This document shows, piece by piece, positions 7,662 to 14,855 of a DNA stretch of 17,413 nucleotides (its first letter is position 1; the number at the start of each line of letters is the position of its first letter). Location of the stretch: NCBI GenBank assembly GCA_018695965.1, contig JABHQB010000023.1, positions 1-17,413 of the forward strand, in the 5' to 3' direction. The DNA is from Flavobacteriales bacterium (GTDB lineage Bacteria; Bacteroidota; Bacteroidia; Flavobacteriales; BACL11). Position numbers and translations under genes: made by a program. The notes beneath the pieces were generated by a model. It was not told the DNA's origin, searched no databases, and was given only the letters and a program-made list of their open reading frames with translations.

Positions 7662-8479
7662 AATAAAGAAGTTTGATTTGCTATTTTGGAAACGGAAAAG
7701 TTAGCAATATATCCTTCATGAGAACGAATATTAAATACTCTATCCCCATCTAATAATAAATACTGTGCTTTTATTCCTACAAGTTCTCCTGTTATTATTG
7801 GAGTTTTATCAAGTTTAGTACTATTTATTTTTCTAGGATATTTTGTAACCGGATATTTTATTTCAGTCACGGTATTATTAGGTAATATATATTGCTTCAA
7901 TTCCTCTGGAACATGAACTGAAAGTTCTTCTTTCATTTTCACCAAATCTACTCGATTAGGTTCTCCAGAAAGCATCTTTCTCCAATTAGTTATATCATCA
8001 ACAAATCTTTTTAAGGACACTTCAATATCTCCAGAAAATCTTCTGTTTGGAACCTCTGCAAGTAATATTGCTTGGCTAGCTCCTTGATCCATCCATCTTA
8101 TCACTCCTTGTGATCCTCTTGTAATCCCAACTTTTATTCCACTTGAGTTGGCTAAGTATACATAATGTGGAGCTATCTGAAACTTTTTTTCCCATTCCAA
8201 ATCTCTTTCTTCAATATCTAGATGTGCAGTACAAAGTTCTGGTTTAAAAATACTTTGCGATGCAAAAGGAGATTCCCAATAACATGTATAACAAAATCCA
8301 GAACGATAAAATTTCTTCATTACTTTTCCGCAACTACAAATAACTTTCCCATCCCACTCAATTTTTATAGATTGACCAATATAGTCATTCATCTGATGAA
8401 TTTCTCCATGAATATCAAGTGTATATTGTACCACATCTTTCAGCTTGGTATCCATCTTCTTTAGAGTGTTTGTCATCAT
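7658..8479 (-). CDS. DUF2797 family protein
   Basis: A 273-aa soluble protein of the uncharacterised DUF2797 family. It has a cysteine-rich segment: C48 and C50 (CSC), C63 and C66 (CYTC), then C83 and H86 (CTAH), a pattern that could hold zinc. It is followed by HYVYLAN...IKVGITR (about 105-121) and RWMDQGA, which resembles the core of GIY-YIG nuclease domains (strand, G-I-T-R, then a helix start). Both resemblances are my reading, not proof of metal binding or nuclease activity. The C-terminal part (about 210-273) is beta-rich. The start could be either of the two tandem ATGs at 8474-8479, or Met9. It is divergent from the GH3 gene. Confidence 0.8.
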   Translation of the reverse strand: MMTNTLKKMDTKLKDVVQYTLDIHGEIHQMNDYIGQSIKIEWDGKVICSCGKVMKKFYRSGFCYTCYWESPFASQSIFKPELCTAHLDIEERDLEWEKKFQIAPHYVYLANSSGIKVGITRGSQGVIRWMDQGASQAILLAEVPNRRFSGDIEVSLKRFVDDITNWRKMLSGEPNRVDLVKMKEELSVHVPEELKQYILPNNTVTEIKYPVTKYPRKINSTKLDKTPIITGELVGIKAQYLLLDGDRVFNIRSHEGYIANFSVSKIANQTSLF

Positions 8480-8486
8480 ATTTTTG

Positions 8487-8494
8487 TATTTTTA
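8487..8494 (+). promoter_or_regulatory. Possible -7 element for the GH3-family gene
   Basis: TATTTTTA matches TAnnTTTG except for the last base. It lies 25 nt upstream of the ATG at 8520. It faces a similar 7-of-8 match on the minus strand (TAATTTTA at 8502-8509) that could serve the DUF2797 gene. Confidence 0.3.
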
Positions 8495-8501
8495 TAGCCT
8501 A

Positions 8502-8509
8502 TAAAATTA
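8502..8509 (-). promoter_or_regulatory. Possible -7 element for the DUF2797 gene
   Basis: The minus strand reads TAATTTTA, a match to TAnnTTTG except for the last base, 22 nt upstream of the first ATG of the DUF2797 gene. A base-level match this loose in AT-rich DNA is weak evidence. Confidence 0.3.
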
Positions 8510-8519
8510 CAAATTATTG

Positions 8520-10037
8520 ATGAAAATCCCTTTTAAAAATTCCTTTCTTTCTTGGATGATGAGAAAAAGAATTTATCAGATTGATTTTTTTCGGGACAAT
8601 CCAAATCAGGTACAAGATAAAGTTTTTCAATATTTAATTGAAAATGGAAAATTAACAAATTTTGGAGCAGAACATAATTTTCTAGAGATAGATTCGTATT
8701 CTGATTTTACTAAAAACATACCTGTCAGAACTTACGAGCAGATGTTTCCATATATTGAAAAAACAAGAAAAGGAGAAAGAGATGTTTTATGGCCAGGGAA
8801 GGTAAAGATGTTTGCAAAATCTTCTGGGACCACAAATGATAGGAGCAAATACATTCCTATCACTGAAGAATCATTAAAGAGTTGTCATTTTAAAGGAGGA
8901 AAAGACATGCTTTCTTTGTATTGCAATAATTTTCCTAGTACAAGAATGTTTAATGGAAAAGGATTAATGTTAGGAGGAAGTAAGGAGAGTAATGCAAACT
9001 TTCAATTTACAGATGGTGATTTGTCTGCATTATTAATTGACAATTTCCCTTTTTGGGTAAATATGCACCGTGTACCAGATTTAGAAACAGTATTAATGAA
9101 AGATTGGGATAAGAAACTAGATAAGATGTGCAATCAAGCGTTAAACTCTAATGTAACAAATATCACAGGAGTTCCTTCTTGGATGTTGGTATTGTTTCAT
9201 AGAATGATTGAAAAATCCGGAGCTAAAAATATTTTAGAGATTTGGCCGAATTTGGAATTATTTATGCATGGAGGAGTAAATTTTGGACCATATATTAATC
9301 AGTTTGAAAGATTCATCCCTTCTGAAAAAATGAATTATTTGGAAGGGTATAATGCTTCAGAAGGGTTTTTTGGAATTCAGGATCAAAAAGATAGTAAGGA
9401 TTTACTCCTGATGTTAGATTATGGGATTTTTTATGAATTTATTCCATTATCAGAATATAATAATGGAGAGATGAAAGCAATGCCTCTTGCTGATGTGAAG
9501 TTAAATGAGGTGTATATACTTGTAATTTCTACAAATGGAGGCTTATGGAGATATATTATTGGAGACACAATTCGCTTTACATCATTAAATCCATATCGAA
9601 TAAAAGTTGTTGGTAGAACTAAGAGTTTCCTGAATTCTGTTGGAGAAGAATTAATAGTAGAAAATACTGAAATAGCAGTAGAAGAATGTTCGTTAATCCA
9701 CAAATGTAGTATTTCAGATTATATTGCAACCTCTATTTTTTTGGAAGATGGAGTTGCGCAACATAAGTGGATTATTGAGTTTGAAATAGAACCAAATTCA
9801 AAAAAGGAATTTATGAAGGATGTAGATAAAAAATTAAGAGAGATAAATTCTGATTATGATGCAAAAAGATCAGGAGGAGTTTGTCTTTTGCCTCCTGAGA
9901 TAATAGTTGCAGAAAAAGGACGATTTGCAGAATGGCTCAGAAATAACGGTAGATTAGGAGGTCAGTATAAAGTTCCAAGGTTAGACAATTCCTCCAAAAT
10001 ATTTACTGACATCTTGAAATTAAAAACAACTTATTAA
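8520..10037 (+). CDS. GH3 auxin-responsive promoter family protein (acyl-adenylating enzyme superfamily)
   Basis: A 505-aa member of the GH3 family, named after plant enzymes that adenylate a carboxylic acid and join it to an amino acid. The bacterial reaction is unknown; acid activation with ATP is expected. The ATP/phosphate loop is at residues 101-110 (SSGTTNDRSK), the second adenylate-forming motif at 277-282 (YNASEG), and GLWRYIIGDTIRF at 341-353 followed by GRTKSFLNSVGEEL holds the hinge region before the mobile C-terminal domain. Length and motif order match full-length bacterial GH3 proteins. I prefer ATG 8520 to the TTG one codon upstream. The DUF2797 gene is divergent, with 40 nt between, and no amino-acid or hormone pathway genes lie nearby. 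Confidence 0.9.
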   Translation: MKIPFKNSFLSWMMRKRIYQIDFFRDNPNQVQDKVFQYLIENGKLTNFGAEHNFLEIDSYSDFTKNIPVRTYEQMFPYIEKTRKGERDVLWPGKVKMFAKSSGTTNDRSKYIPITEESLKSCHFKGGKDMLSLYCNNFPSTRMFNGKGLMLGGSKESNANFQFTDGDLSALLIDNFPFWVNMHRVPDLETVLMKDWDKKLDKMCNQALNSNVTNITGVPSWMLVLFHRMIEKSGAKNILEIWPNLELFMHGGVNFGPYINQFERFIPSEKMNYLEGYNASEGFFGIQDQKDSKDLLLMLDYGIFYEFIPLSEYNNGEMKAMPLADVKLNEVYILVISTNGGLWRYIIGDTIRFTSLNPYRIKVVGRTKSFLNSVGEELIVENTEIAVEECSLIHKCSISDYIATSIFLEDGVAQHKWIIEFEIEPNSKKEFMKDVDKKLREINSDYDAKRSGGVCLLPPEIIVAEKGRFAEWLRNNGRLGGQYKVPRLDNSSKIFTDILKLKTTY

Positions 10038-10086
10038 CATTGTAATTTTGGGAATAAAATAAATCTTTTAAGACATAAACTTTTTT

Positions 10087-10094
10087 TACTTTTA
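10087..10094 (+). promoter_or_regulatory. Possible -7 element for the deoxynucleoside kinase gene
   Basis: TACTTTTA matches TAnnTTTG except for the last base and lies 18 nt before the ATG at 10113. No suitable -33 TTG was seen. Confidence 0.3.
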
Positions 10095-10112
10095 TCAAAA
10101 ATATATTAAAAT

Positions 10113-10742
10113 ATGCACGTAGCAATATCTGGGAATATAGGATCGGGGAAAACTACCTTAACAACAAAATTGGCTAAACATTATAAATGGGATCCTCATT
10201 TTGAGGATGTGGAGAATAATCCTTACTTAAATGATTTTTATAAAGAAATGCAGAGATGGAGTTTTAATTTGCAAGTGTATTTCTTAAATAGTAGATTTCG
10301 ACAAATTATAGACATTAAGAAACGTAACAAGAAGTTTATACAGGACAGAACAATTTATGAAGACGCCTATATCTTTGCTCCCAACCTTCATGCTATGGGA
10401 CTGATGTCAACTAGAGATTTTGATAATTATAAAGAACTCTTTAGTTTAATGGATTCTCTTGTTGAAGGTCCAGATTTACTTATCTATTTAAGAGCCTCTG
10501 TACCAACTTTGGTAGAGCAAATACAAAAAAGAGGTAGAGAATATGAAAATAGCATTAGGTTAGATTATCTTACTCAACTAAATAAAAGATATGAAGAGTG
10601 GATTGAGAGTTATGATTACGGAAATCTATTAATTATTGATGTTGATGATTTAAACTTTTCTGATAATGAAGAAGATTTAGGGTCTATTATTGAAAAGGTT
10701 GATTCCAAGATTCATGGATTGTTTGAAGAGAAGAAAGAATAA
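10113..10742 (+). CDS. Deoxynucleoside kinase (deoxyadenosine/deoxyguanosine kinase type)
   Basis: A 209-aa cytosolic kinase that phosphorylates deoxynucleosides for salvage. Walker A is at residues 7-15 (GNIGSGKTT; K13). E31 (FEDVENNPYL) is the expected catalytic base, D78-R79-T80 (QDRTIYED) is the DRS-type motif, and R140-G-R142 with EYE forms the lid. Length and motifs match canonical bacterial dNKs; whether it prefers dA, dG or dC cannot be decided here. The gene is monocistronic, with a terminator-like hairpin directly after it. It is related to the divergent kinase at 4680-5318, which lacks the motif arginine. Confidence 0.93.
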   Translation: MHVAISGNIGSGKTTLTTKLAKHYKWDPHFEDVENNPYLNDFYKEMQRWSFNLQVYFLNSRFRQIIDIKKRNKKFIQDRTIYEDAYIFAPNLHAMGLMSTRDFDNYKELFSLMDSLVEGPDLLIYLRASVPTLVEQIQKRGREYENSIRLDYLTQLNKRYEEWIESYDYGNLLIIDVDDLNFSDNEEDLGSIIEKVDSKIHGLFEEKKE

Positions 10743-10787
10743 TACCTATATAATAGTTGTTTTTAAATACTAATAGGTAAATTTTTT
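10743..10787 (+). terminator. Terminator-like hairpin between convergent genes
   Basis: TACCTAT (10743-10749) pairs with ATAGGTA (10773-10779), with an inner TAGT/ACTA stem (10754-10757, 10769-10772) and a 4-nt bulge. The + strand continues into a six-T tract (10782-10787). It follows the kinase stop directly and reaches the last codon of the convergent lipoprotein gene, so it probably ends kinase transcription. The minus-side flank is less T-rich, so two-way action is doubtful. Confidence 0.5.
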
Positions 10788-11295
10788 ATTTCTTTTTACT
10801 TCCTCTTATTTCTATTGAGAATTCTTCACTATCTAGTGACACAACAAGAATACCGTAAAATTCCAGATTTTCTTTATAATCTATAGAGTTATAATATAAA
10901 CTAGAATTATATTCATTCTTACTAATTTGACTGATTCCATCTATTTTTATTTTATAACCTTCTGTTTCACCACTTACTTGATTTTCTTGGTTTTTGAGAA
11001 AAGTTATTTGATTACCTTTATTGAGAAGATCTCTTATTTCAGAATCTAAATGATAATTTTCTTGACATTCTATTTTAGAAAGAGTAATACTGCTTATTAT
11101 ATTATTATTAATTTGAAACTCTTTTGCATCTGAAGTGCATTTTGGCTTTATCTTCTCTACTGATTCTTTCTCATTCTCTAATTTTGGATCTTGATTTATA
11201 GATGGTTTTGTAGATTTATTATTCTCTTCTCCACCGCAAGAAACAATTGAGACTGACATCAAAACAATTCCTAATAAATTCAATAACTTTTTCAT
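10786..11295 (-). CDS. Small lipoprotein of unknown function (copy A)
   Basis: A 169-aa predicted lipoprotein. Residues 1-20 form the signal: MKK, a hydrophobic core and lipobox IVSC (C20). GGEENN follows, then a hydrophilic linker rich in Lys, Glu and Ser to about residue 50. The rest (about 52-165) is predicted beta-rich from its alternating pattern and carries two cysteines (C53, C77) that might form a disulfide. I recognise no family. The first 32 residues and the DNA upstream of the start closely match the shorter gene at 11420-11677, so both come from a tandem duplication. No -7 element was found upstream; it may be read from hppA transcription. Confidence 0.7.
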   Translation of the reverse strand: MKKLLNLLGIVLMSVSIVSCGGEENNKSTKPSINQDPKLENEKESVEKIKPKCTSDAKEFQINNNIISSITLSKIECQENYHLDSEIRDLLNKGNQITFLKNQENQVSGETEGYKIKIDGISQISKNEYNSSLYYNSIDYKENLEFYGILVVSLDSEEFSIEIRGSKKK

Positions 11296-11387
11296 AATAA
11301 TATAATTTTAGTTTTTCAGGTCTTCTTATAAAGATGAATCAATTACAAGAGCTGCTCCCGAATTAATTTTAATAAAATATGTTTAAC
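11199..11387. repeat. Diverged direct repeat, copy A
   Basis: This block aligns with 11602-11788 at an offset of 400-403 nt, with few indels. It runs from codon ~32 of lipoprotein A, through its start codon and leader, into a relic of the hppA 3' end. Similarity fades just right of 11387 and left of 11199. It is a tandem duplication of the hppA-lipoprotein junction. Confidence 0.8.
11326..11381 (-). pseudogene. Relic of the hppA C-terminus
   Basis: Read on the minus strand, this 56-nt stretch aligns with the last 19 codons (stop included) of hppA at 11726-11782. By eye about 48 of 57 positions agree, including the shared ends ALVI..SSL and the TAA stop. One base is missing after LKLI, so the reading frame is broken, and no upstream hppA sequence is present. 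It lies between the two lipoprotein genes and marks the duplication. Confidence 0.75.
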
Positions 11388-11419
11388 GATTAATATAAGT
11401 TATATAAGATTAATTATAT

Positions 11420-11677
11420 TTAATTACATCTTCCATACATCTCGCTTTTCCATTGCCCATAGTTTTCAACCTCATTAGCTTTACCTCTAATTTCCTCACA
11501 TTCCTCTTCATAACTAATTATTATTTCAAGATCAGAAGGAGATATATCACTTACCCATTGTACATTAAATGGATATTCTCTCAATTCTTTGCTTTCTTGC
11601 GTAGATGGTTTAGCAGATTGATTATTTTCTTCCCCACCGCAAGAAACAATTGATACTGATATCAAAATGATTCCCAA
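11420..11677 (-). CDS. Short lipoprotein, possibly decaying (copy B)
   Basis: An open frame with a lipoprotein signal core (SVSIVSC) and GGEENN like copy A, then a short acidic tail unlike copy A with two late cysteines. In copy A translation starts at ATG-AAA-AAG; here the aligned codon at 11696-11698 is ATA, and only ATT codons and then a stop lie further upstream. The only usual start is the TTG at 11675-11677, which drops the lysine-bearing n-region and would weaken export. From TTG it encodes 85 aa. It begins about 50 nt after the hppA stop on the same strand with no terminator between, so it is probably co-transcribed. It may be a pseudogene or a weakly made lipoprotein. Confidence 0.45.
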   Translation of the reverse strand: MGIILISVSIVSCGGEENNQSAKPSTQESKELREYPFNVQWVSDISPSDLEIIISYEEECEEIRGKANEVENYGQWKSEMYGRCN

Positions 11678-11788
11678 TAAATTAGATAAATTTTTTATAA
11701 TAATGTAATTTTAGTTGATAGATTCTTATAAAGAAGAAGCTATTACAAGAGCTACTACCGAGATTAATTTTAATAATATATTTAATGA
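11602..11788. repeat. Diverged direct repeat, copy B
   Basis: Partner of the block at 11199-11387. It contains the true hppA 3' end, the short intergenic leader and the first ~25-32 codons of lipoprotein B. Clearly shared stretches include the proline-box region GATGGTTT and CCACCGCAAGAAACAATTGA on the + strand. Confidence 0.8.
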
Positions 11789-13924
11789 AGGACCAGAAGT
11801 ATCTTTAAAAGGATCACCAACTGTATCACCAACAACTGATGCTTTATGAGCCTCAGTTCCTTTTCCACCTTTTTCTTCTATCATTTTTTTAGCATTGTCC
11901 CAAGCTCCACCAGCATTGGATTGGAAGATAGCCATAAGAACACCACAAGTAGTTACACCAGCTAGTAGACCCCCAAGCATCTTCGCTCCCATCTTTACCT
12001 CTTGACCTCCAGGATTAAAAAGCTCTCCTCCGTTAAATAGATTTCCTCCAAATCCAATTGCTACAGGGACAGTAATTGCAACTAAACCTGGTATTATCAT
12101 TTCTTTTATAGATGCTTTTGTAGAAATATCAACACATTTATCGTATTCCGCAACTCCATCAGCAGCATCAAATATAGCTCTGTCTTCTGCAGAAGCTTTA
12201 CTCATATCAGAATCGTATTTCCTCATTATTCCTAAAGCTGCCTTAAGAGCAGGTATATCTCTAAATTGCCTTCTTACCTCTTCAATCATTGCCATTGCAG
12301 CTCTACCAACAGCATTCATTGCCATTGCAGAAAATACAAATGGAAGCATTGCTCCTATTAATAAACCTGCCATAACTAGTGGATTTGCAATATTAATACC
12401 ATCATTTGTTATTCCAGTTACTTCCATAAATGCAGCAAATAAAGCAAGTGCTGTTAGAGCAGCTGATGCAATTGCAAACCCTTTTCCAATAGCAGCGGTT
12501 GTGTTTCCTACAGCGTCTAATTTGTCAGTTCTTTCCCTAACTTCAGAAGGAAGTTCCGCCATTTCAGCAATACCACCAGCATTATCAGAGATTGGACCAT
12601 AAGCATCAATAGCTAATTGTATCCCTGTATTTGCAAGCATTCCTACAGCAGCAATTGCAATTCCGTACATTCCAGCAAATGAATGAGACACAATAATTGC
12701 GGTAGCAATTATTAAAATGGGTAAAGCTGTTGACATCATACCAACACCTAAACCAGCAATAATAGTTGTAGCAGATCCTGTATCAGATTGTTTTACAATA
12801 GAATTTACAGCTTTTGTACCAGTACCAGTATACATTTCAGTTACTTTTCCAACTAATAATCCTGCTACTAATCCAGCTATAGTTGCAAAAAACACACCCA
12901 TAGATGAATAATCACCATTATTAAATGTTTTTGGTAGCATTTCAGTAATAATAAACCAAGAAGCTACAATCATAAGTGCTGCTGATCCAAATTCACCAAT
13001 ATTTAAAGCTCTATGAGGAGAACCTCCATCTTTAACTTTTACAAAAAATGTACCAATAATAGACATTACAATTCCAGTAGCGGCTAATACTAGTGGCAAG
13101 TAAACAGCATTCATATTGTTACCATCTCCTGGAAATATTAAATAAGAACCTAAAACCATAGTTCCAATAATAGATCCTACATAGGATTCAAATAAGTCAG
13201 CTCCCATTCCAGCAACATCACCTACATTATCACCTACATTATCTGCAATTGTTGCAGGGTTTAATGGGTGATCTTCAGGAATCCCCGCTTCTACTTTACC
13301 AACAAGGTCAGCTCCGACATCAGCAGCTTTAGTATAAATACCCCCTCCTACTCTTGCAAATAATGCAATGGAAGAAGCTCCTAATGAGAATCCAGCTAAG
13401 ACATTTAACACTACTTCTTTTGTGTTTTCTAAATTTTCAAACATTCCTTCGTATAAGAATAATAAAGAACTTAATCCTAATACTCCTAGTCCTACAACTC
13501 CAAGTCCCATTACCGCCCCACCAGAGAATGCAACTTCTAAAGCTTTTCCAAGTGATGTTCTGGCAGCTTGTGTAGTTCTTACGTTTGCTTTTGTTGCAAC
13601 TTTCATTCCGATAAAGCCTGCAAGTGCAGAACAAATAGCTCCTACAATGAAAGAGACCGAAACCATTCCACTTGAAATATGTAGACCATCTTTCATGTCG
13701 CTTTCACCTTTAAAATATAAAAGGATTGCAACAGTAAATACAAATATAGAAAGTACCTTGTACTCTGCTTTTAAGAATGACATTGCTCCATCAGCAATGT
13801 TTTTTGCAATTCTTTTCATTTTGTCATCACCTTCATCTTGTTTTGTAACCCACGCATTTTTCCAAAACACAAACCCTAAGGCGAGTACTCCAAATAGAGG
13901 TAAATACTTGATAATCATTTCCAT
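11726..13924 (-). CDS. hppA: Membrane-bound ion-translocating pyrophosphatase, K+-dependent type
   Basis: This 732-aa integral membrane enzyme couples hydrolysis of cytosolic PPi to pumping of H+ (or Na+) across the inner membrane. Its sequence is the expected series of about 16 hydrophobic helices. The PPi/Mg-binding motifs are DVGADLVGK at residues 202-210, DNVGDNVGD at 228-236 and GDTVGDPFKDTSGPSLN at 699-715. GNTTAA at 473-478 has Ala where K+-independent enzymes have Lys, which marks the K+-dependent class. H+ versus Na+ specificity is not settled by eye. It should recycle the PPi released by biosynthesis into ion gradient. Two small lipoprotein genes follow on the same strand, with a duplicated relic of this gene's end between them. 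Confidence 0.96.
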   Translation of the reverse strand: MEMIIKYLPLFGVLALGFVFWKNAWVTKQDEGDDKMKRIAKNIADGAMSFLKAEYKVLSIFVFTVAILLYFKGESDMKDGLHISSGMVSVSFIVGAICSALAGFIGMKVATKANVRTTQAARTSLGKALEVAFSGGAVMGLGVVGLGVLGLSSLLFLYEGMFENLENTKEVVLNVLAGFSLGASSIALFARVGGGIYTKAADVGADLVGKVEAGIPEDHPLNPATIADNVGDNVGDVAGMGADLFESYVGSIIGTMVLGSYLIFPGDGNNMNAVYLPLVLAATGIVMSIIGTFFVKVKDGGSPHRALNIGEFGSAALMIVASWFIITEMLPKTFNNGDYSSMGVFFATIAGLVAGLLVGKVTEMYTGTGTKAVNSIVKQSDTGSATTIIAGLGVGMMSTALPILIIATAIIVSHSFAGMYGIAIAAVGMLANTGIQLAIDAYGPISDNAGGIAEMAELPSEVRERTDKLDAVGNTTAAIGKGFAIASAALTALALFAAFMEVTGITNDGINIANPLVMAGLLIGAMLPFVFSAMAMNAVGRAAMAMIEEVRRQFRDIPALKAALGIMRKYDSDMSKASAEDRAIFDAADGVAEYDKCVDISTKASIKEMIIPGLVAITVPVAIGFGGNLFNGGELFNPGGQEVKMGAKMLGGLLAGVTTCGVLMAIFQSNAGGAWDNAKKMIEEKGGKGTEAHKASVVGDTVGDPFKDTSGPSLNILLKLISVVALVIASSL

Positions 13925-13976
13925 TTTTTACTTTTTTTAGTTAGTTAATTTTTTCTTTTTCCTTTAATAAGGTGTG

Positions 13977-13984
13977 CAAAAATA
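13977..13984 (-). promoter_or_regulatory. -7 promoter element for hppA
   Basis: The minus strand reads TATTTTTG, a full TAnnTTTG match, giving a leader of about 45 nt before the hppA ATG at 13924. It shares the 169-nt divergent region (13925-14093) with the etfB promoter; the rest of that region is AT-rich without other structure that I could see. Confidence 0.45.
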
Positions 13985-14056
13985 GTATTTTTATTGAAAG
14001 TGCATATTAGTATTGGTTTTTATTGTTTTTCCATAAAATAAGAGGTACATTTTTAT

Positions 14057-14064
14057 TAGATTTG
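14057..14064 (+). promoter_or_regulatory. -7 promoter element for the etfB operon
   Basis: TAGATTTG is a full TAnnTTTG match, 29 nt upstream of the etfB ATG. TTG triplets at 14013-14015 and 14023-14025 are too far upstream for normal -33 spacing. Confidence 0.45.
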
Positions 14065-14093
14065 CAATATAAATTTTAATCAAAAACATAAAG

Positions 14094-14840
14094 ATGAATA
14101 TATTAGTTTGTATAAGTAGTGTACCAGATACTACATCAAAGATTAATTTTACAGAAAACAACACTAAATTTGATGCCAACGGAATTCAGTTTGTAATAAA
14201 TCCTTATGATGAGTTTGGTTTAACAAAAGCTATGATGTTGAAGGAATCAACCGGAGGAAAAGTTACAATTATTACTGTTGGGGATACAACTGTTGAAGCA
14301 GTAATGAGAAAAGCTCTTGCTATTGGTGCGGATCAGGCTGTTAGGGTAAATATGAATGCTACTGATAGTTTTTCTACTGCCACAGAAATATCCAATTATA
14401 TTACTCAAAATAGTTTCGATTTAATTATTGCTGGTAGAGAATCTACTGATTATAATGGAGGTGCTGTAGGTGGAATGATAGCAGAAATGACTGATTTACC
14501 ATTTGTAAATGCGTGTATTGGATTAGAAGTTGAAGGTGAGTCTGCTAAACTTATTAGAGAAATTGATGGAGGTAAAGAAATGATTTCTTCTTCCTTGCCA
14601 ATGGTTATTGGTGGTCAGAAAGGATTAGTTCAAGAAAGTGAACTTAGAATTCCGAATATGAGAGGAATTATGCAGTCAAGAACAAAACCACTACAAGTAA
14701 TAGAACCTTCTTCTAACACAAAAAACACATCATCCGTAAATTTTGAAAATCCTGAAGCAAAAGGAAGTTGTAGAATGGTGGACGCGTCAAATGTATCGGA
14801 ATTAGTTGATTTACTTCATAATGAAGCAAAAATTATATAA
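14094..14840 (+). CDS. etfB: Electron transfer flavoprotein, beta subunit
   Basis: ETF is a soluble heterodimer that takes electrons from acyl-CoA and related dehydrogenases and passes them to the quinone pool through ETF dehydrogenase. The beta subunit carries AMP and forms the docking surface. This 248-aa protein has the typical start MNILVCISSVPDTTSKI, the conserved INPYDEFGL at 35-43, and the ETF-beta signature region AGRESTDYNGGAVGGMIAEM at 113-132. The Q-K-G and RIPNMRGIMQS segments (175-195) form the rest of the conserved core. ATG at 14094 follows an A-rich leader. It is first in the operon, with 15 nt before etfA. The dehydrogenases and ETF dehydrogenase are not in the window. Confidence 0.96.
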   Translation: MNILVCISSVPDTTSKINFTENNTKFDANGIQFVINPYDEFGLTKAMMLKESTGGKVTIITVGDTTVEAVMRKALAIGADQAVRVNMNATDSFSTATEISNYITQNSFDLIIAGRESTDYNGGAVGGMIAEMTDLPFVNACIGLEVEGESAKLIREIDGGKEMISSSLPMVIGGQKGLVQESELRIPNMRGIMQSRTKPLQVIEPSSNTKNTSSVNFENPEAKGSCRMVDASNVSELVDLLHNEAKII

Positions 14841-14855
14841 TCAAAATAAAAATAG

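Noticed and set aside
11388..11419. AT-rich palindromic-looking stretch between the two lipoprotein genes, considered as an attachment site or protein-binding site
   Set aside because: Only short TTAA/ATAT patterns expected in AT-rich DNA; no integrase or flanking repeat beyond the explained duplication.
13368..13940. A 190-codon open frame on the + strand opposite the start of hppA
   Set aside because: It is the antisense shadow of a highly conserved gene; its proline/serine/threonine-rich product follows from reading hppA backwards.
13925..14093. Possible small RNA or riboswitch in the hppA/etfB divergent region
   Set aside because: No conserved stem set or GC-rich pairing was found; promoter elements explain what is recognisable.
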